From NCBI GenBank assembly GCA_964465385.1, contig CAYXIM010000040.1:1-16414 (forward strand): a DNA stretch of 16,414 nucleotides, given 5' to 3'. The notes beneath the pieces were generated by a model. The model was not told the DNA's origin. It searched no databases and saw only the letters and a list, made by a program, of their open reading frames with translations. Below, piece after piece: positions 13,769 through 16,414 of this stretch; the first letter of the stretch is position 1, and each line of letters opens with the position of its first letter. The position numbers were made by a program, and so were the translations under genes. This DNA comes from JAAYBY01 sp964465385. GTDB taxonomy: Bacteria; Bacillota; Clostridia; Saccharofermentanales; UBA5734.

Positions 13769-14274
13769 GATCCGTCGTTCAAGCTGATCCAGCGCGGCCG
13801 ATGGCCGGTGTGCTGCAAAAAAACCTGCAGGAAAGCCTCTCGCGTCATCAGCAGGCTGGCGGTGTTAACACAGGGGTGAAAGCAAAAGCGTTCATCTTGT
13901 TCAAGGCTTTTTTCCAGCACCAGCTCCACCTGCCTGTTTTGATCAAAGAGCAGACCCAGGGGTGAAACGGCGCCAGGTTCGGTTTGAAGCAGTGCCATCA
14001 AGGCATCAGGATCTGCAAAGGAGAGCCGCGCCACTTGCAGCTGTTTGGAGACCACCGCCGTGCGAAAGGCCTGGTCTCCTCTGAGCAGCAGCAGGTAAAA
14101 GCGGGTTTTCTGCCGATTGCTCAGGAAAAGGTTCTTGACATGGGGCACACCGGTTTTGACACCGATAGCCGTCAAATCTGCCATGGTTGCGACAGGCGGG
14201 TGCTGGACAAGCTGGTAGTCGATACCCAGGCCTGTCAGCGCATTCAGAACCTTGTCTTGCGTGCTTGCCATCAT
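13765..14274 (-). CDS. YbaK/ProX-type aminoacyl-tRNA editing deacylase
   Basis: Predicted free-standing trans-editing enzyme, 169 residues, of the PrdX/ProXp-ala group that hydrolyses mischarged Ala-tRNA(Pro). Family features: the N-terminal YQLVQHPPVATMADL, the catalytic lysine in HVKNLFLSNR (Lys47), GAVSPLGLLFD (101-111) and FHPCVNTASL (132-141). Which mischarged tRNA it edits cannot be read from the sequence. GGGAGG lies 7 nt before ATG 14274 (a second ATG follows at once). The start overlaps the stop of the HAD gene as ATGA, so the two form a small operon. Its 3' end meets the convergent peptidase-like gene. Confidence 0.88.
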   Translation of the reverse strand: MMASTQDKVLNALTGLGIDYQLVQHPPVATMADLTAIGVKTGVPHVKNLFLSNRQKTRFYLLLLRGDQAFRTAVVSKQLQVARLSFADPDALMALLQTEPGAVSPLGLLFDQNRQVELVLEKSLEQDERFCFHPCVNTASLLMTREAFLQVFLQHTGHRPRWISLNDGS

Positions 14275-14990
14275 GTCAGATCCTCCCTGTGGGTTTGCTT
14301 GAGCACGATTGGATACAGATCCGTCAAAGACCGGATGTCATAGGTGGGCCGGATGTGAGCTGGAGCGGTTTTGCCTGCAGGGTTCATCCAACACGTGGCC
14401 AGGCCGGCTTGCTGGCCGCCTGCCACATCTGCCGTCAGGGAATCACCGACAACCAGCACCCGGCCTTTGTCGGCAACAGCCAGGGCCTGGAGCACGGTCT
14501 GAAAAAAGACTGGATGCGGTTTTTCATGGCCAATGCAATCGGAGATAAAGAGGTGGGGGATCCATTGAGGCAGGGGAGAGCCGTAAAAACGGCTGTGCTG
14601 GACATCGGCCAGGCCGTTGGTGATAATGGCCAGCTGACAAAAAGCAGCCAGGCCCTGGCAGACCGACACAGCCCCGTCCAGCAAAAAGCTGCAACGGGCC
14701 AGCTGGGTTTCATATTCAAGGTTGAGGGCGTCTGGCCTGCCAGACAGGTGATGGGTGTGCAGCAGCCGGCGAAAACGCTCGGTCTTGAGGGTTGCTTTAT
14801 CCGTTTCAGACCGCTCCAGCGCCTCCCAGAGGGCCTGATTGATTTCCCGGTAGCTGTCTCGAATACGTTGACTGAAGGGCATTTGAAAGGCTGCAAAGGT
14901 CTGCTTGAGCGCATGCCCTTCTGCCCGGTCAAAATCAAAAAGGGTGCCATCTGCATCAAATAATACAATGGGATAAAGCGGCTCTTTCAT
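14271..14990 (-). CDS. HAD-superfamily hydrolase, YjjG-like nucleotidase
   Basis: Predicted phosphatase of 239 residues, closest in layout to the YjjG group of nucleotidases that act on non-canonical pyrimidine nucleotides. HAD motifs are complete: motif I FDADGTLFDFD (11-21; Asp12 nucleophile, Asp14), motif II ITNG (123-126), motif III lysine in GHEKPHPVFF (Lys157) and motif IV VVGDSLTADV (180-189). ISDCIGHEKP is in the YjjG style. A GGAG sits 10 nt before ATG 14990; an in-frame ATG at 14999 is only 1 nt from it, so 14990 is preferred. It overlaps the editing deacylase gene by 4 nt. The exact substrate is uncertain. Confidence 0.85.
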   Translation of the reverse strand: MKEPLYPIVLFDADGTLFDFDRAEGHALKQTFAAFQMPFSQRIRDSYREINQALWEALERSETDKATLKTERFRRLLHTHHLSGRPDALNLEYETQLARCSFLLDGAVSVCQGLAAFCQLAIITNGLADVQHSRFYGSPLPQWIPHLFISDCIGHEKPHPVFFQTVLQALAVADKGRVLVVGDSLTADVAGGQQAGLATCWMNPAGKTAPAHIRPTYDIRSLTDLYPIVLKQTHREDLT

Positions 14991-15050
14991 CAGTTTCATG
15001 CTCCTTTGGGCCCATTATGCCACAAAAGATCGGCCGCCCAAAAGCCTGTG

Positions 15051-15059
15051 TGTTATGAT
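15051..15059 (+). promoter_or_regulatory. Possible extended -10 promoter for the HpaI-like aldolase gene
   Basis: TGTTATGAT: a TATGAT -10 box preceded by TGT, about 42 nt before the ATG. No -35 box is seen at 17 nt (CGGCCG there), so it would have to act as an extended -10 promoter. Confidence 0.4.
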
Positions 15060-15107
15060 GGCACCAAACCCATCAAACGACAACTGCAGCAAAAGAGGTG
15101 AACATGC

Positions 15108-15920
15108 ATGAGAGGAAATGAACTCAGGCAGGCGATGGCCCGGGGCCAGTATGTTTACGGGACCCACACCATCGGCTTGGCCAGCCCTGTGATTCCGCAA
15201 TGGATGAAGGACACCGGCATGGATTTTGCCTTCATCTGCAACGAACATATCCCGCTGGACCCCAGCGAAACCGCAACCCTGTGCCGCCTTTATGCCGCAC
15301 ATGACATCTCCCCCATGGTCCGCATCCCCTATCCTGACCCACGCCTGGCAACCCTGGCTGTTGAAGGAGGCGCTGAAGGCATCGTCATCCCCTATGTCGA
15401 GTCTGCGGAAGAGGTCCGGCAAGTCAGTGCAGCGCTGCGTTATCGGCCCATCAAGGGGGCCCGCCTGGACGCTTTTTTGAGCGGCCAGCACCCTTTCAGC
15501 GATGAACTGACCCGTTACCTTGAAAGGCTTAATGAAAACCTCTACCTGGTGATCGGGGTTGAGAGTGTGCCCGCCATTGAAAACCTGGATGCCCTGCTGG
15601 CGGTGGATGGTGTTTCCGCCGTCTTTTTGGGGCCTCACGACATCACCTGTTCCATGGGCATCCCCCTGGCATATGACCACCCGGCCTTTATTGAGCAGTT
15701 GGTTGATGTCATCCGGCGCTGCCGACAAAAAGGCCTGGCCGTGGGCGCCCACATCGATCCCACCCTGCCCCACTACCAGCCCTGTCTGGCAGCCGGTATG
15801 AACCTGATTTTGGCTGAGTCTGATACGACAGCCGCTATTTCACGTTTGAAAGATGCCTTTTCTCATGTCCGGACCCGCTTTGACGAGCCCGCACAAAAGA
15901 AGGAGCCTCTTGGCAGCTGA
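15108..15920 (+). CDS. HpcH/HpaI-family aldolase
   Basis: Predicted metal-dependent class II aldolase, 270 residues, that cleaves or forms 2-keto-3-deoxy-type acids with pyruvate as one partner. Active-site positions match HpaI: the base in NEHIPLD (His47), pyruvate-binding Arg72 in VRIPYPDP, metal ligands Glu152 in GVESVPAIENLDA and Asp178 in FLGPHDITCSMG, and GAEGIVIPYVESAEEV. The stretch between the barrel strands (about 117-142) differs from E. coli HpaI, so the natural substrate is not predictable. GAGGTG lies 7 nt before the ATG; another ATG at 15104 is out of frame. It is transcribed alone, divergent from the HAD gene. The C-terminal tail is lysine/proline-rich. Confidence 0.85.
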   Translation: MRGNELRQAMARGQYVYGTHTIGLASPVIPQWMKDTGMDFAFICNEHIPLDPSETATLCRLYAAHDISPMVRIPYPDPRLATLAVEGGAEGIVIPYVESAEEVRQVSAALRYRPIKGARLDAFLSGQHPFSDELTRYLERLNENLYLVIGVESVPAIENLDALLAVDGVSAVFLGPHDITCSMGIPLAYDHPAFIEQLVDVIRRCRQKGLAVGAHIDPTLPHYQPCLAAGMNLILAESDTTAAISRLKDAFSHVRTRFDEPAQKKEPLGS

Positions 15921-15983
15921 CTATACAGGCGATGAAAACAAGGCGAGAAAAACCATCTTTTAACAGACAAGGATCACTTTGAG

Positions 15984-16008
15984 AAGGGGCTTTTATGCCC
16001 TTTCTTTT
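15984..16008 (+). terminator. Weak possible terminator after the HpaI-like gene
   Basis: AAGGGGC and GCCCTTT flank a 6-nt TTTTAT loop (7 pairs with one G-U) and are followed by CTTTT. It overlaps the stop codon of the convergent MATE gene. The T run is short, so this is only a candidate. Confidence 0.35.
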
Positions 16009-16414
16009 GAAACAAGCAGCCCTTTTTTCTTGCCGCTTTCGCTGGCTCGTATACCATAAGCGACAGGCAAGGTTAACAGTTCGGCAAGCGGCACACTGAT
16101 CCAGATCCCCATCTCCCCTATGTGGCGAGGCAACATCAGCAGCAGGGGAAGCAAGATCAGAACACTTCTAGACAAAGAAATCAAAACTGACCCTTTCCAA
16201 CGGCCAATCGATTGCATATAAGACGCCAAAATGATGTTGATGCCGGATGCAAAAAGAGCTGGGAAATAATACTTGGCGGTCAAGACAGCTGTTTGCGCCA
16301 GCTCCCTGTCATCACCCGCGAAAACAAAAACCGGTGCCTGTGCGAATTTAAACAGAAAAAGATAGGTTGCCAAGCCGATCAAGCAGGTCATGCATAGGCT
16401 GATAGCCAACAACC
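15993..16414 (-). CDS. MATE-family efflux transporter, C-terminal part (cut by the window edge)
   Basis: The last 139 residues of a multidrug and toxin extrusion-type transporter, which are normally about 450 residues long. The frame runs off the right edge, and the first codon seen (TTG, 16412) is internal. Hydrophobic segments include LFLFKFAQAPVFVFAG, YYFPALFASGINIILASYMQ, VLISLSRSVLILLPLLLMLP and MGIWISVPLAELLTLPVAYG. The SIGRWKGSVLISLSR and GIWISVPLAE stretches are typical of MATE C-terminal halves. The substrate is unknown. The stop is TAA at 15993-15995, convergent with the aldolase gene. Confidence 0.85.
   Translation of the reverse strand, partial: LLAISLCMTCLIGLATYLFLFKFAQAPVFVFAGDDRELAQTAVLTAKYYFPALFASGINIILASYMQSIGRWKGSVLISLSRSVLILLPLLLMLPRHIGEMGIWISVPLAELLTLPVAYGIRASESGKKKGLLVSKERA

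Noticed and set aside
15014..15036. Minus-strand CATAAT as the -10 box of the HAD gene promoter
   Set aside because: The -35 position reads TTTGGG-like, only a weak match, so it is not listed as a feature.

Overview
The window looks like chromosome from a fairly GC-rich Gram-positive bacterium, most likely a member of the Bacillota and probably of class Clostridia. Three things suggest this. The order tig-clpP-clpX is typical of that group. The Tad locus is monoderm-like, with an Flp1-type pilin, a short TadB and TadC, and no secretin. Shine-Dalgarno (SD) sites are strong and genes are tightly packed. The species cannot be named from sequence alone. No RNA gene, insertion sequence or CRISPR array is visible, and no gene-free stretch reaches 300 bases.

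Region 1 (36-3418, minus strand) is a folate operon. A cupin-type AraC regulator is followed by folE, folP, folB and folK, with junctions that overlap by 1-4 nt or are separated by 2-4 nt. A good sigma-A-type promoter lies directly in front of the regulator. FolE makes dihydroneopterin triphosphate, FolB and FolK make the pterin pyrophosphate, and FolP joins it to p-aminobenzoate.

Region 2 (3439-9425, minus strand) is an eight-gene Tad/Flp pilus operon. In transcription order it encodes a Ser/Thr kinase fused to a TadZ/CpaE-like domain, the CpaF/TadA ATPase, TadB, TadC, an Flp1-type pilin, two small membrane-anchored TadE-like proteins and a CpaB-like SAF-domain protein. The kinase-TadZ fusion is the most unusual feature: the kinase half keeps its catalytic motifs while the TadZ half has lost its Walker A lysine. 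Three junctions overlap out of frame by 65-121 nt.

Region 3 (9461-12903, minus strand) is the proteostasis operon tig-clpP-clpX, with a near-consensus promoter and a strong intrinsic terminator. The Tad operon begins 35 nt after that terminator.

Region 4 (12942-16414) is mixed. A plus-strand prepilin-peptidase-like gene, divergent from tig, keeps the four-cysteine cytoplasmic domain but seems to lack the GxGD catalytic motif. It is convergent with a minus-strand pair: a YjjG-like HAD phosphatase and a ProX/YbaK-type tRNA-editing deacylase. Then come a plus-strand HpcH/HpaI-family aldolase and the 3' part of a minus-strand MATE transporter gene cut by the window edge.

The Tad genes and the peptidase-like gene flank the clp operon and may be functionally linked. 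If the peptidase-like protein is catalytically dead, the pilin must be processed by an enzyme encoded elsewhere.
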